Shown: positions 1 to 11,467, counted from the first letter of the stretch. The stretch is 64,000 nt of DNA from Bradyrhizobium sp. SZCCT0231 (GCF_018130245.1 NZ_JAFCKP010000013.1:62001-126000); one strand, 5' to 3'. Numbers and translations are program-made. Notes: generated from the sequence alone by a model not told the origin.

Positions 1-816
1 CAGCACGGGCAAAGGCGATTGCCGGCTGATCAGCAGCACGAGAGCGGCCGTCACCACGCCGCAGATGAAGGTCGGCAGGCCCAATTGCAGGTCGAGGGCC
101 GAGGCCCAGATCAGCACTATGCCGATGGCGCCGATGCCATAGGCCGTCAACAGGCCACCGCGGCTGAGTTTGCGATGAGGCACCCGCGTTTCGAGGGTTT
201 CGTCCTTCAGCTCGCGATGCAAGGCGAGGCGCAGGGCGATATAGGTGAGAACGATCGAGGCAAGCGACGGCAGAGCGAACTGGCGCAGCCAGGTCCCCAG
301 ATGCGGCATGTTCTTGCCGAACACGACGAGGTTGGCCGGATTGGAGATCGGCAGGACGAAGCTTGCGGCATTGGCAATGAAGGCACAGACGAAGAGGTAG
401 GGGAGCGGCTTGGCGCCGGCCGCGCGCGTCGCGGCGTAGACCGCGGGCGTCAGCACGATCGCGGTTGCGTCGTTCGAGAGCAGCACCGTCACGAATGTCC
501 CGACCAGATAGATCAACAGGAACAGCCGCTGCGGCGAGCCGCGTGCATGCTCGACCGCGAACGCTGCCAGATAATCGAACAGGCCTTCGAGCCGCGCCAG
601 CTCGGCGATCAGCATCATTCCGATCAGAAAGAGATAGACGTCGACGCCTTTCTCGATGCCTGTCAGCGCATCCTGCCACGGCAGCAGACCAAGCAGCACC
701 AGCGTTGCTGCACCGATCACGGCCCAGATCGCCTCGGGCAGGCGAAACGGGCGGATGATGACGCCTGCGGTCGCGGCGGCGATGATGCTCCAGGCCCAGA
801 TGGCGTCAGACGGCAC
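1..816 (-). CDS. ArsB/NhaD-superfamily anion transporter, partial (C-terminus beyond window)
   Basis: Inner-membrane carrier read on the minus strand; about 272 residues lie in the window and the frame is open to base 1. Successive hydrophobic helices are visible. The helix with LSNDATAIVLTPAV matches the conserved Asp-containing helix of ArsB and related SLC13/NhaD permeases, followed by a second half with the polar ISNPANLVVFG segment. Family knowledge makes it an arsenite or other anion exporter, but the substrate cannot be told from sequence. GTG at 816 is chosen because GAGGA lies about seven bases upstream; TTG at 822 is in frame as an alternative. It follows the MFS gene with a 25-base gap, so the two may be co-transcribed. 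Confidence 0.8.
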   Translation of the reverse strand, partial: MPSDAIWAWSIIAAATAGVIIRPFRLPEAIWAVIGAATLVLLGLLPWQDALTGIEKGVDVYLFLIGMMLIAELARLEGLFDYLAAFAVEHARGSPQRLFLLIYLVGTFVTVLLSNDATAIVLTPAVYAATRAAGAKPLPYLFVCAFIANAASFVLPISNPANLVVFGKNMPHLGTWLRQFALPSLASIVLTYIALRLALHRELKDETLETRVPHRKLSRGGLLTAYGIGAIGIVLIWASALDLQLGLPTFICGVVTAALVLLISRQSPLPVL

Positions 817-841
817 GGTCAATCCTCAATGTGGAACGGGA

Positions 842-2155
842 TCAATCGGCAGCGATAGCCGATGCCGGAGGCGCTGTCTTCCCCCGCGGCCGCAAGGCGC
901 CATGCCGCGTCTCGGGCAAGGCGAGGAGGCAGATGAGGGCGCCGATGGCTGCGACTGCGCCGAGCGTGATGAAGGCCGCGCTGTAGCCCGCACCGACCGC
1001 GACGAAGCCGGCGAGCGTCGTCGAGAGCGCAGCTCCGATGCCCTGGGCGGTGATGACGGCACCCTGCGCCACGTTGAAGCGGCCGGTATTGCGCATGAGG
1101 TCGGCCACAATGACGGGGAAGATCGCGCCGAAGATGCCGGCGCCGACGCCGTCGAGAAGCTGCACGCCGACCAGCCAGAACGGATTGTCGGAGAGTGTGT
1201 AGAGCGCCGCCCGAACAGGCAGGATCAGCAATGCGGCGAGGAAGAAGCGCTTGTGGCCCCAACTGTCGGCCTTGGCGCCGACCAGCATCGCGAACGGGAC
1301 CATCACCAACTGCGCTGCGACGATGCAGGCCGACATCAGGCTGGTGCCCATGTTCTTGTCCCGAAGTGCAAGCTTTTGCCCGACCAGCGGCAGCATAGCT
1401 GCGTTGGGGAGGTGGAAGAGCAGGACGCAGATCGCGAAGACCAGCAGGGGACGGCAGGTCAGGAGCACGGCGAGGCCCGAAGGTGTGTCGCGCTGCGTCT
1501 CTGCGTCGGCATCGTGCAACCCGCGGGCGCGGTCGTGGTCGATGGCGCGAGCCGGGATTGCAAGGATGCTGACGAGGCTCGCGATTGCCATCGCGGCGAG
1601 AAGATAGAACACCACAGTCGGGCCGAACCAATAGGCGAAGATGCCCGCGAGCCCGGCCGCGACCGCATTGCCGGCGTGATTGAACGTCTCATTGCGGCCG
1701 ATTCGCCGGGTGAAGGCGGCATGGCCGAAGATGCCGAGCGAGACGGCGGCGATCGCCGGCGGAAAGATCACGGCCGCGGCCTGCGCGATGCCTTGCGAGA
1801 TCGCAACCGGCAGAAAACCTGGAAAGAACGGCAACGAGAGCGAGGCGAGTGTAACCATGATAGCGGCAATAACCATCACCAGCCGCTTCGCCCGCGTGGC
1901 ATCGACCAGCGCACCGGCCGGCGTCTGCGCCACGATGCCGGCGATCGTCGCGATCGACATCACGAGGCCGATGCGTGCCTCGTCCCAGCGCTGTTCGGTG
2001 AGAAGATAGACCGCGAGATAGGGCCCGAGCCCGTCGCGAACGTCGGCGAGGAAGAAATTGGCCGCGTCCAGCGCACGGCCGGCCCGCCTCGTCTGGTCGG
2101 GGTCTTGGCTCGACATCGGACTCCCGATCGAGGCTTCAAATGGTCCCGGATGCAA
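842..2155 (-). CDS. MFS transporter
   Basis: A 437-residue polytopic protein with about 12 predicted membrane segments. After a short polar N-terminus (about residues 1-33) comes the pattern of a drug- or metabolite-type major facilitator: a first helix with FLADVRDGLGPYLAVYLL, then the loop GALVDATRAKR in the position of the family's D-x3-R-R/K signature. A central charged loop near residues 210-225 separates two six-helix halves. It is plasma-membrane located and probably a proton-coupled efflux or uptake carrier. An internal Met at residue 14 (MSSQDPDQ) is an alternative start. It lies upstream of the ArsB-type gene on the same strand. Substrate unknown. Confidence 0.85.
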   Translation of the reverse strand: MHPGPFEASIGSPMSSQDPDQTRRAGRALDAANFFLADVRDGLGPYLAVYLLTEQRWDEARIGLVMSIATIAGIVAQTPAGALVDATRAKRLVMVIAAIMVTLASLSLPFFPGFLPVAISQGIAQAAAVIFPPAIAAVSLGIFGHAAFTRRIGRNETFNHAGNAVAAGLAGIFAYWFGPTVVFYLLAAMAIASLVSILAIPARAIDHDRARGLHDADAETQRDTPSGLAVLLTCRPLLVFAICVLLFHLPNAAMLPLVGQKLALRDKNMGTSLMSACIVAAQLVMVPFAMLVGAKADSWGHKRFFLAALLILPVRAALYTLSDNPFWLVGVQLLDGVGAGIFGAIFPVIVADLMRNTGRFNVAQGAVITAQGIGAALSTTLAGFVAVGAGYSAAFITLGAVAAIGALICLLALPETRHGALRPRGKTAPPASAIAAD

Positions 2156-2184
2156 CCTTCATGATGTCCGCCTGGTTCCGCCGA

Positions 2185-2298
2185 TCACGCCGGGCTCCTC
2201 AAAACTTGACCGCCAAGCAGAACCGAAAAGGTCAGCGCCGCAAAGCAGGCGGACAGGAGCGCCCAGGTCTGCCAGGCGGAGAGGAGGGCGGGTTTCAT
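2185..2298 (-). pseudogene. Remnant of an EamA/DMT-family transporter
   Basis: A 37-codon frame (ATG at 2298, TGA at 2185-2187) reads MKPALLSAWQTWALLSACFA and continues to ALTFSVLLGG. The WQTWALLSAxFAALT pattern is what I recognise as the first membrane helix of EamA (DMT) carriers. After that helix the frame stops, whereas full EamA proteins have about 140-300 residues and up to ten helices. It is best read as the N-terminal stub of a deleted gene, though a functional one-helix protein cannot be excluded. It sits between the MFS gene and the palindromic repeat at 2350-2507. Confidence 0.45.
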
Positions 2299-2349
2299 GG
2301 ATGTGTTGCCTTCATCTGGTCGTAGCCTTGTTCGTAGCCCAACACGCCG

Positions 2350-2507
2350 CTGTCGTCCCGGACAAGCGTAAGCGCAGATCCGGGACCCATAACCACAGGA
2401 TGCTGTTTGGCGAAGATTGGTGGTTATCAGCTGGCCCGATGGCCTCTCCCTGTGATTATGGGTCCCGGATCAGCGCGCGCTTTAGGCGCGCTTGTCCGGG
2501 ACGACAG
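2350..2507. repeat. Imperfect long inverted repeat (dispersed palindromic element)
   Basis: The left arm (about 2350-2399) begins CTGTCGTCCCGGACAAGCG and contains GATCCGGGACCCATAACCAC. The right arm (about 2449-2507) is its near reverse complement, ending CGCTTGTCCGGGACGACAG. The arms differ by a few bases plus a small hairpin insertion, TTTAGGCGCG, in the right arm. The stretch between the arms has no coding character. Together with the remnant at 2185-2298 this accounts for the gene-poor stretch 2156-2518. Elements with the CCGGGACCCA core recur at 8506-8669, consistent with a family of mobile palindromes in this genome. Confidence 0.75.
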
Positions 2508-2518
2508 TGGAGAGACAC

Positions 2519-4996
2519 TCACCTTGCCACCGACAGCTTCTCCGTGATCGCCTTGCGGAGGATGCGCGAGAGCGATTCCACCGAATAGGGCTTCTGAATC
2601 AGCTCGAAACCGCGATGGGCGCTTTCGGCGAGCACGTTGCTGTAGCCAGAGGTGAGCACCACCGGCAGGCCCGGATAGCGCTCGCGGATGATGCCGGCGA
2701 GCTCGACGCCGTTCATGCCGGGCATGATCACGTCGGAGAAGACGAGGTCGACGGCGAACTCGTTCTCGCCGAGGATCGCGAGCGCCGCATTGGCGTCGGC
2801 GACGCGGCGGACGACATAACCGAGGTCTTCCAGGAGCTCGGTCGAGAACTGGCCGACATCGTCATTGTCCTCGACCACGAGCACGCGGTAGCCGCGCCCG
2901 GTGGCCGCAGCCTCGCTGGTCAGCGCCGCCGCGTCCTTCTCGGTGGCGGGGCTTTGAGCCTGCGGCAGGTAGATGGTGAAGGTCGCGCCTTCGCCCGGCG
3001 TGCTCGTCACGACGATGTCGCCCTCAGACTGCTTTGCGAAGCCGAACGCCTGGCTGAGGCCGAGGCCGGTGCCCTTGCCGACCTCCTTGGTGGTGAAGAA
3101 CGGTTCGAAAATGGACTCGAGATGTTCCGGCGCGATGCCGCTGCCGGTATCCGCGACCGAGATCGCGATGTAGTCGCCGCCGCGCGCCGATTGCGCGCGC
3201 AGGCTCGGAATCCCCTGCACCTTGCGCACGGCAATGGTGAGGCGGCCTTCGTCCTCCATGGCGTCGCGGGCGTTGATGGCGAGGTTGATCAGGGCGGTCT
3301 CGAACTGTGCGACGTCGGCGACAGTGAAGCAATCCGCGTCCTGAATCTTGACGCTGATCTCGATGCGGCCGCTGACCAGCGGCCGGACCAGCTGGGCCAC
3401 GCCTTCGACCTGGCTGCCGACATTGAAGATCTGCGGCTTCAGCGGCTGCCGGCGGGCGAAGGCCAGAAGCTGCGCGGTCAGCTTGGAGGCGCGCTCGACG
3501 GTGTCGGAGATGGCGTCGACATAGCGGCGGCGCCGCTCTTCCGGTAGCTCGCGCCGGCGCAGGAAGTCCGTGGCCGAGCGGATGATAGTGAGGAGATTGT
3601 TGAAGTCGTGGGCGACGCCGCCGGTGAGCTGGCCGATAGCCTCCATCTTCTGCGACTGGCGCAGCGCCTCTTCGCCGAGACGGCGCTCGGTGATGTCGAC
3701 GGCTTCGGGCACGGCGCCGGTGATGTTGCCGTGGCGGTCGAGCACGGGCCGCATGCCGAAGTCGAAATCGCGGTCGCCGATGGGAAGATGCAGGCGCATC
3801 TCCAGCCGCACGGCTTCGCCTTTGAGCACCTTGTCGAAGGCTTCGCGCACGGCGGCACTCATACCGTGCGTGCCGGTGAACCAGGGCGTGTCCCAGAACG
3901 GCTTTCCGATCACGTCCGCGGAGTTCGCCTTGATCCCGGCGAGCGCGGTCTTGTTGGCGTAGACCAGTTCGCCCTTGAGATCGACCAGGCCCTGATATTG
4001 GTTGCTGGTCTCCAGGATTGCGCGCAACCGCGCCTCGTTGGCTTCGAGCTCGGCGGTGCGCTCGGCGATGCGCTCCTCCAAGGTCTCGTTGAGCCGGCGG
4101 AGCTCGATCTCGGCCTGCTTGGCGACCGTGATGTCGTGGGCGACGCCGATGAAGCCGATATGTTTGCCGGTCGCATCCCAGCGCGGCTGCGATTCCGAGC
4201 GCAGCCAGCGCCATTCGCCGCTGGCATTCTTGTAACGCGCTTCCAGCACGAAGGGCTTGAGGGACGCTTCACCCTGGACGGATTGCTGCAGCACGTGCGG
4301 CAGGTCGTCGGGATGCAGCACCTTGCGCCAGTCGAAATCGATGGCCTGGTCGTAGGGCAGGCCGACGAAGTCGACATAGGCCTGGTTGGCGAAGGACCGC
4401 TTGCGGTCGAGCTTTGTGACCCAGATCGGCACCGGCGCGCTGTCGGCGATCAGCCGGAAGCGCTCCTCGCTTTCGCGCAACGTCTCGCGCGCCATCGCCT
4501 GGTCGGTAATGTCGATATGGGCGCCGACGAGGCGGACGGCGCGGCCGTCCTTGTCGCGCTGGATCTTGGCGACGACCCGGATCCAGCGGGTCTCGCCGTC
4601 GCTCGGACGGATGATGCGGTATTCGGCGGTGTAATCCTCGCTGGTCCCGGAAAGCGCCTCGAAGAAGTGTTTCACCGCCGCGTCGCGGTCGTCAGGATGG
4701 ATACGGTTAACCCAGTCCTCGTGCGACTCGTCGGCTGCCTCCGGCGGCAGGCCATGGATCATCAGATATTCCGGCGAGCGGCGGTTCTTGAAGCCTTCGC
4801 GGAAGTCGACCTCGAGGCCGCCGACCTTGCCGATGCGCTGGATGCGTGCGAGCTCGGCCTCGCGCTCCTGCAGCGCGCGGTAGGCATTGTCGCGCTCGCG
4901 CGCGACGTCTTCGAGGTGCTGGCGCAGCCTTTCGGCGGCGATGGTCTCGGGCAAAGGATCGTTCAAGGCGTCGGCCGTTGTCATGCGGGTGCGCAC
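2519..4996 (-). CDS. Multi-PAS hybrid sensor histidine kinase
   Basis: An 825-residue cytoplasmic signalling protein with no membrane helix. Order: short N-terminal coiled coil (about 20-50), PAS/PAC 1 (about 55-165), PAS/PAC 2 (about 175-300), coiled coil, PAS 3 (about 330-440), HisKA with the phospho-acceptor His463 in GGVAHDFNNLL, a HATPase_c domain with N box NLAINARDAM and G boxes DTGSGIAP and GKGTGLGLS, then a receiver domain (about 695-820) with VVEDNDD and phospho-acceptor Asp755 in FSDVIMPGMNG. The attached receiver makes it a hybrid kinase that probably passes phosphate to an unlinked phosphotransferase or regulator. No partner regulator is adjacent. The PAS ligand is unknown. Confidence 0.93.
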   Translation of the reverse strand: MRTRMTTADALNDPLPETIAAERLRQHLEDVARERDNAYRALQEREAELARIQRIGKVGGLEVDFREGFKNRRSPEYLMIHGLPPEAADESHEDWVNRIHPDDRDAAVKHFFEALSGTSEDYTAEYRIIRPSDGETRWIRVVAKIQRDKDGRAVRLVGAHIDITDQAMARETLRESEERFRLIADSAPVPIWVTKLDRKRSFANQAYVDFVGLPYDQAIDFDWRKVLHPDDLPHVLQQSVQGEASLKPFVLEARYKNASGEWRWLRSESQPRWDATGKHIGFIGVAHDITVAKQAEIELRRLNETLEERIAERTAELEANEARLRAILETSNQYQGLVDLKGELVYANKTALAGIKANSADVIGKPFWDTPWFTGTHGMSAAVREAFDKVLKGEAVRLEMRLHLPIGDRDFDFGMRPVLDRHGNITGAVPEAVDITERRLGEEALRQSQKMEAIGQLTGGVAHDFNNLLTIIRSATDFLRRRELPEERRRRYVDAISDTVERASKLTAQLLAFARRQPLKPQIFNVGSQVEGVAQLVRPLVSGRIEISVKIQDADCFTVADVAQFETALINLAINARDAMEDEGRLTIAVRKVQGIPSLRAQSARGGDYIAISVADTGSGIAPEHLESIFEPFFTTKEVGKGTGLGLSQAFGFAKQSEGDIVVTSTPGEGATFTIYLPQAQSPATEKDAAALTSEAAATGRGYRVLVVEDNDDVGQFSTELLEDLGYVVRRVADANAALAILGENEFAVDLVFSDVIMPGMNGVELAGIIRERYPGLPVVLTSGYSNVLAESAHRGFELIQKPYSVESLSRILRKAITEKLSVAR

Positions 4997-5213
4997 GTGC
5001 CGGGCTGATATTCACACAGACGGAGCGCGATGACCATTGCCTAGAGGAAATAGACGGGAAGGGCCCGCGGCCAGCCGGAACGCGGGAAAGTGCGGTCAAG
5101 CAACGCCCGGTCTGGCAATTTGTTCCTGATATTGGAACGATGCGGCTGCGGACGAGTCTTCGCGAGGCGCCACAGCTCTCATTCATAAGACTCCCTTTCG
5201 GAGAGGCCAGATC

Positions 5214-6317
5214 TTGAAGCTCTTTGTCTGTCAGTCCTGTGGCAACGTCCTCTATTTCGAGAACCGCACCTGCGAGCGTTGCGGTCACCGCGTCGCCTTC
5301 CTCCCGGAGAAGGAGACGATGTCGGCGCTCGAGCCCGAGGGTGAGGCTCAAAGCGGGGGTTGGACGACTCTGGCCGACGCTGGCAGGGGACGCATGCTGT
5401 GCCGCAATGCCGAGTACGATGCCTGCAACTGGCTGACGGACACCGGCGAGAGCAGCGGCTATTGCCGCGCCTGCCGCCACAACGGGATGGTGCCGGACCT
5501 GTCGGACCCCGCACAGCTCGCCGGCTGGCGCGAGCTGGAGGTGGGAAAACACCGGCTGTTCTATTCCCTGATCCGCTGGAAGTTGCCGCTGCAGAACCGT
5601 CAGGACAATCCCGAGCATGGCCTGATCTTCAATTTCCTCGCCGACGATCTACACAGCGGCGAGAAGGTCATGACGGGCCATGACAACGGCCTGATCACGA
5701 TCGCGCTGACCGAGGCCGACGACATCGAGCGCGAGCGGCGCCGGCTCGAGATGGGCGAGCCTTACCGGACGCTGCTCGGGCATTTCCGCCACGAGGTCGG
5801 CCACTATTTCTGGGACACGCTGGTGCGCGACGGCGGCAAGCTCGACCAGTGCCGCGCCGTGTTCGGTGACGATGCGGTCGATTACGGTCAGGCCTTGCAG
5901 CGCCACTACGCGGAAGGCGCGCCGCCGGACTGGCGGCAAAGCTACGTCTCGGCCTATGCCACGATGCATCCCTGGGAAGACTTCGCCGAAACCTGGGCGC
6001 ACTATCTCCACATCGTCGACACTCTGGAGATGGCCTCCGAGTTCGGCATGGAGGTGCGCCCCAAGGTCGACCGCGACGGGGAGTTGACGGCGCGCATCCG
6101 TTTCAACCCCTACGAGGCACGGGACGTCCAGGCGCTCGTCGACGCATGGCTGCCCTTCACCTTCGCCATGAACAGCGTCAACCGGGCCATGGGCCTGCGC
6201 GACCTCTATCCCTTCATCCTGTCGCCCGCGGTGGTCGCCAAGCTCGGCTTCATTCACGGCCTGGTTCGGGACGCCGCCAAGGCCGGTAAGCCCAGGGAAG
6301 CTGCACGGCTTCCCTAG
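5214..6317 (+). CDS. Putative zinc-binding metallopeptidase (N-terminal zinc ribbon)
   Basis: A 367-residue soluble protein. The N-terminus has a double CxxC zinc ribbon (CQSC at residues 6-9, CERC at 20-23) and a further Cys cluster around residues 60-90. The core has H193-E-V-G-H197, the HExxH zinc site of gluzincin/metzincin peptidases, followed about 60 residues later by a possible third ligand, Glu259 in DFAETWAHY. This matches the conserved 'putative zinc-binding metallo-peptidase' family of proteobacteria, whose substrates are not established. The start is TTG at 5214, supported by GGAGAGG just upstream. It is divergent from the histidine kinase and followed by a 163-base spacer before the carboxylase gene. 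Confidence 0.85.
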   Translation: MKLFVCQSCGNVLYFENRTCERCGHRVAFLPEKETMSALEPEGEAQSGGWTTLADAGRGRMLCRNAEYDACNWLTDTGESSGYCRACRHNGMVPDLSDPAQLAGWRELEVGKHRLFYSLIRWKLPLQNRQDNPEHGLIFNFLADDLHSGEKVMTGHDNGLITIALTEADDIERERRRLEMGEPYRTLLGHFRHEVGHYFWDTLVRDGGKLDQCRAVFGDDAVDYGQALQRHYAEGAPPDWRQSYVSAYATMHPWEDFAETWAHYLHIVDTLEMASEFGMEVRPKVDRDGELTARIRFNPYEARDVQALVDAWLPFTFAMNSVNRAMGLRDLYPFILSPAVVAKLGFIHGLVRDAAKAGKPREAARLP

Positions 6318-6480
6318 GGCTCGCCGCGCCCATTTCGGTCTTGCGCTGGTACGCCAGAAGCCCCGGATTTAGACCGTTGCCTCCAGCCCATTTTGCTGTA
6401 CCACGGGAGCCACACGGCCCGTCCCATAGGCCCCAACGGCCGGGGAAGGGTCCCGCCCAAGGTCGAGACTCAAGAAAAGC

Positions 6481-8496
<2,016 letters not shown>

Positions 8497-8505
8497 GGAA
8501 GCCCA

Positions 8506-8669
8506 CTCTCGTGTCCCGGACGCGATGCAACGCATTAGCGTTGCTTCGCAGAGCCGGGACCCAGATCGTTAGCGTATCACTCAGCAGCATGGGCCCCGGC
8601 TCTGCAGCGCATCGCTGACCGGACGATGCTTCGCATCGCCGGGATGGCGCTGCGTCCGGGGCACGAGAG
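8506..8669. repeat. Dispersed palindromic repeat, about 164 bp
   Basis: The outer arms CTCTCGTGTCCCGGACGC (8506-8523) and GCGTCCGGGGCACGAGAG (8652-8669) are inverted with one mismatch. Internal sub-repeats are seen too: GCGATGCAACGC near 8522 with GTTGCTTCGC, and AGAGCCGGGACCC near 8553 facing GGGCCCCGGCTCT near 8591. It fills most of the 241-base gap between the carboxylase and oxaloacetate decarboxylase genes and has no coding potential. RNA from it would fold strongly, so it may end or attenuate transcription from upstream. It shares the CCGGGACCC core with the element at 2350-2507. Confidence 0.75.
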
Positions 8670-8737
8670 CGCCATATTTCCGTCGCTCGCAATGACGGAG
8701 TATGCTGCGGCCTCCGTGATCTAACCGAGACAACACC

Positions 8738-9604
8738 ATGGCCTTTCGTTCCCGCCGCGAGAAACTGCGATCGATCCTGTCGGGCGGGACGTGCGTCCAT
8801 CCCGGCTCAGTCTATGACGCGATCTCGATCCGCATCGCCGAGGATCTCGGCTTTCCGCTCGGCATGTTCGGTGGGTCGGTCGCTTCGCTCGCCGTGCTCG
8901 GCGACCCCGATGTCGCGCTGATCACGCTCACCGAGCTGGCCGAGCAGATGCGGCGGATGTCGCGCGCCTCAGCGCTCCCGGTTCTCGTCGATGCCGACCA
9001 CGGCTACGGGAATGCCCTCAACGTGCGCCGCACGGTGCAGGAGCTGGAGACCGCGGGCGCCGCCGGCCTCACCATCGAGGACACGCTGCTGCCGGCGGCC
9101 TTTGGCGAGACGAAGGCGCAGCTGATCTCGGTCGAGGAAGGGATCGGCAAGATGAAGGCCGCGCTTGGCGGCCGCAGCGATCCGTCGCTGGTGATCATGG
9201 GCCGCACGGGCGCTGCCGCGATCGCCTCGATCGACGATGCGATCCGCCGCGCCAAGGCCTATGAAGCAACCGGGGTCGATGCGTTGTTCTTCACCGGAAT
9301 CAAGTCGCGCGCCGAGCTCGAGGCCATCGCATCCGCCACGCGCCTGCCGATCGTGCTCGGCGGCGCGTCGGAGGAATTGAACGCACTCGATTACCTTGCG
9401 AGCCGCCGCGTACGCATCGCGCTCCAGGGCCATGCGCCGATCGCCGCCGCGACGCAGGCGGTCTACGAGACGCAGAAGGCGTTGCGCGAGGGCATGGCGC
9501 CGAAAAGCCTCAAGGATTTGGCATCGTCGGAACTGATGGCCCGCGTCATGCGCGAGAGCGACGTCAAGACGCGCAGCGCCGATCTCCTGGGACCGAAAAA
9601 GTGA
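8738..9604 (+). CDS. Oxaloacetate decarboxylase (isocitrate lyase/PEP mutase superfamily)
   Basis: A 288-residue soluble protein covering the whole (beta/alpha)8 barrel of the ICL/PEPM superfamily. Visible signatures: an N-terminal substrate loop [19 protein letters not shown], the metal-binding strand [10 protein letters not shown] (about residue 85), and the acid pair TIEDTLLP. The cysteine motif of true isocitrate lyases (KKCGH) is absent. Length and pattern match the small oxaloacetate decarboxylase family (PA4872-like, OadC) that decarboxylates oxaloacetate to pyruvate with Mg2+. Related 2,3-dimethylmalate lyases or methylisocitrate lyases are alternatives; a link with the propionate-related carboxylase upstream would fit the latter but is not shown. 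It overlaps the acylphosphatase gene by four bases (GTGA). Confidence 0.85.
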   Translation: MAFRSRREKLRSILSGGTCVHPGSVYDAISIRIAEDLGFPLGMFGGSVASLAVLGDPDVALITLTELAEQMRRMSRASALPVLVDADHGYGNALNVRRTVQELETAGAAGLTIEDTLLPAAFGETKAQLISVEEGIGKMKAALGGRSDPSLVIMGRTGAAAIASIDDAIRRAKAYEATGVDALFFTGIKSRAELEAIASATRLPIVLGGASEELNALDYLASRRVRIALQGHAPIAAATQAVYETQKALREGMAPKSLKDLASSELMARVMRESDVKTRSADLLGPKK

Positions 9605-9900
9605 GCAGGGCGATCCTTCAGGTCATGATCCGCGGCCGCGTCCAGGGCGTCGGCTATCGCGCCTGGGTCGAATACCAGGCGATGACGAGCGGCCTCGAAG
9701 GCTGGGTCCGCAACCGCCGCGACGGCAGCGTGGAGGCGCTGTTCGCCGGCGCGCCGAAGCACGTTGCCGACATGGTCGCGCTGTGCCGCCACGGGCCGCC
9801 GTCCTCGCGCGTCGACAGTGTCACCAGTGAAACTGCCAGCGAGGATGAACTGAATCTGCGCAGGGCAGGGGAGACGTTCTCGGTGCTGCCGACGGTGTAG
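9601..9900 (+). CDS. acyP: Acylphosphatase
   Basis: A 99-residue protein that fits the single-domain acylphosphatase fold. The catalytic segment [16 protein letters not shown] carries the conserved Arg of the phosphate-binding loop (GxVQGVxxR), and [13 protein letters not shown] supplies the conserved Asn (xxVxNxxDGxVE). It hydrolyses carboxyl-phosphate bonds such as those of acetyl phosphate or 1,3-bisphosphoglycerate, probably in the cytoplasm. The start is the GTG whose last bases form the stop of the preceding gene (GTGA at 9601-9604), so translation is very likely coupled. Confidence 0.93.
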   Translation: MSRAILQVMIRGRVQGVGYRAWVEYQAMTSGLEGWVRNRRDGSVEALFAGAPKHVADMVALCRHGPPSSRVDSVTSETASEDELNLRRAGETFSVLPTV

Positions 9901-9913
9901 GTGTATCGACTCC

Positions 9914-9935
9914 CTCGCCCCGCTTGCGGGGAGAG
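9914..9935. terminator. Hairpin between convergent genes
   Basis: CCCCGC (9918-9923), a two-base loop TT, then GCGGGG (9926-9931), extended by CTC/GAG pairs across one mismatch. It lies 14 bases after the acylphosphatase stop and 15 bases before the stop of the convergent kinase gene, so it could end transcription from both sides. No clear T-run follows. Such CTCGCCCCGCTTGCGGGGAG motifs also occur as dispersed short palindromes in related genomes. Confidence 0.5.
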
Positions 9936-9949
9936 GCGAAGAAAAGCCG

Positions 9950-11467
9950 TTACCTTGGCAATTTCGCGATCGCCTCGCTCAGCTCGTGGATCTCGTAGGG
10001 CTTGCGCAGGATCGGGAAATCGCCGCGCACGCCGGCGGCGACCTCGCTGTAACCGGTGGCAAGCAGGATCGGCAGGCCGGGGCGGATCTGGCGCAGGTGA
10101 TGGGCGAGGCTGAGCCCGTCCATCTTGCCGGGCATGACGATGTCCGAGAATACGAAGTCGACGCCGTTGCTCTCGATCTCAAGCAATGCCGCTTCGGCAT
10201 CGGCGACCCGGCGCACGTGATAGCCGAGCTGCTCCAGAAGACCGGTGCAGACGGATGCGACGTCGGGATTGTCCTCGACCAGCAGCACCGTACCGCTGCC
10301 GCGGAACGGCGTTCCCGATGTCTCGCGCGACGGCGCATCGGTGCCGCGCGGCAGGATGATGGTGAATGTCGTGCCCTTGCCGAGCTCGCTTGCGACCTTC
10401 ACCGTGCCGCCGGCCTGGTGGGCGAAGCCGTGCACCTGCGAAAGGCCGAGGCCCGTGCCTTTTCCGATCGGCTTGGTCGTGAAGAACGGCTCGAAAATCT
10501 TGTCGAGAACGTCGGAGGGAATTCCGAGCCCGGTATCGGTGACGTCGATTGCGACGAAGTCGCCGGCGAGGGGTGTCTCGTTCAGCACGACATTGCGCGC
10601 CCCGATCGTCACCGTGCCGCCGTCCGGCATCGCGTCGCGGGCATTGATGACGAGGTTGAGCAGCGCGGTCTCGAGCTCGGAGGCGTCGGCATTGATCGGC
10701 CAGGTGTCGGAGTGGATGTCGAAGGCGAGACGCACGGAACTGCCCACGCCGGCGTCGAGCACCTCGCGGATGGCCGCGATGCGTTCGGCGAAATCGATCG
10801 CCTGCGGATTGACGCTCTGCCGCCGCGCGAAGGTGAGGAGCTGGTTCGTCAGCGTGGCGCCGCGTCTGGTCGCCGTCTCGATCGCGGACAGGGCGCGCTC
10901 GAGCTTGGGGTCGTTGGCGGCGCTCTTCTTCAGGATGTGAAGGCTGCCACTGATGATCATCAGAAGATTGTTGAAGTCGTGGGCAACCCCGCCGGTGAGC
11001 TGTCCGAGTGCATCGAATTTGTGCGCCTCGGCCAGCTGCTTCTGCATTGCCTCGAGCTTGAGCTGTGAATTGCGGCGCTCGGTGATGTCGCGCGTGATCT
11101 TGGCGAAGCCGATCAGCGTGCCGTCCTCGTAGATCGGGTCGATCACAACGCTGGCCCAGAAGAACGTGCCGTCCTTTCGGACGCGCCAGCCTTCCTCCTC
11201 GTACCGGCCCTTTTCCCGCGCAATAGCAAGCGCCCGCGCCGGCTTGCCATTGGCGCGGTCGGTCTCGGTGTAGAAACGGGAAAAATGCTGGCCGAGGATC
11301 TCGTCCGGCGAATAGCCCTTGATGCGTTCGCCGCCGATGTTCCAGCTGGTGATGATCCCCTTGGGGTCAAGCATGTAGAGGGCGTAGTCGGCAACCCCCT
11401 CAACCAACAGCCGGAAACTGCGCTCGCTCTCGAACAAGTCTCTCTGTTGACTGAACTTTTTGGTCAT
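9950..11467 (-). CDS. PAS hybrid sensor histidine kinase
   Basis: A 505-residue soluble kinase. Order: PAS/PAC (about 12-135; RSFRLLVEGVADYALYMLDP), HisKA with phospho-acceptor His163 in GGVAHDFNNLL, HATPase_c with NLVINARDAM and GKGTGLGLS, then a receiver domain (about 385-500) with LLVEDNPD and Asp442 in FSDIVMPG. It is organised like the larger kinase at 2519-4996 and shares the same H-box subtype, but has one PAS domain instead of three. The receiver without an output domain means the response partner is encoded elsewhere. It is convergent with the acylphosphatase gene. Confidence 0.92.
   Translation of the reverse strand: MTKKFSQQRDLFESERSFRLLVEGVADYALYMLDPKGIITSWNIGGERIKGYSPDEILGQHFSRFYTETDRANGKPARALAIAREKGRYEEEGWRVRKDGTFFWASVVIDPIYEDGTLIGFAKITRDITERRNSQLKLEAMQKQLAEAHKFDALGQLTGGVAHDFNNLLMIISGSLHILKKSAANDPKLERALSAIETATRRGATLTNQLLTFARRQSVNPQAIDFAERIAAIREVLDAGVGSSVRLAFDIHSDTWPINADASELETALLNLVINARDAMPDGGTVTIGARNVVLNETPLAGDFVAIDVTDTGLGIPSDVLDKIFEPFFTTKPIGKGTGLGLSQVHGFAHQAGGTVKVASELGKGTTFTIILPRGTDAPSRETSGTPFRGSGTVLLVEDNPDVASVCTGLLEQLGYHVRRVADAEAALLEIESNGVDFVFSDIVMPGKMDGLSLAHHLRQIRPGLPILLATGYSEVAAGVRGDFPILRKPYEIHELSEAIAKLPR

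Noticed and set aside
656-2164. 502-codon plus-strand frame opposite the MFS gene
   Set aside because: Low-complexity Arg/Asp-rich translation, whereas the minus strand gives a proper 12-helix transporter.
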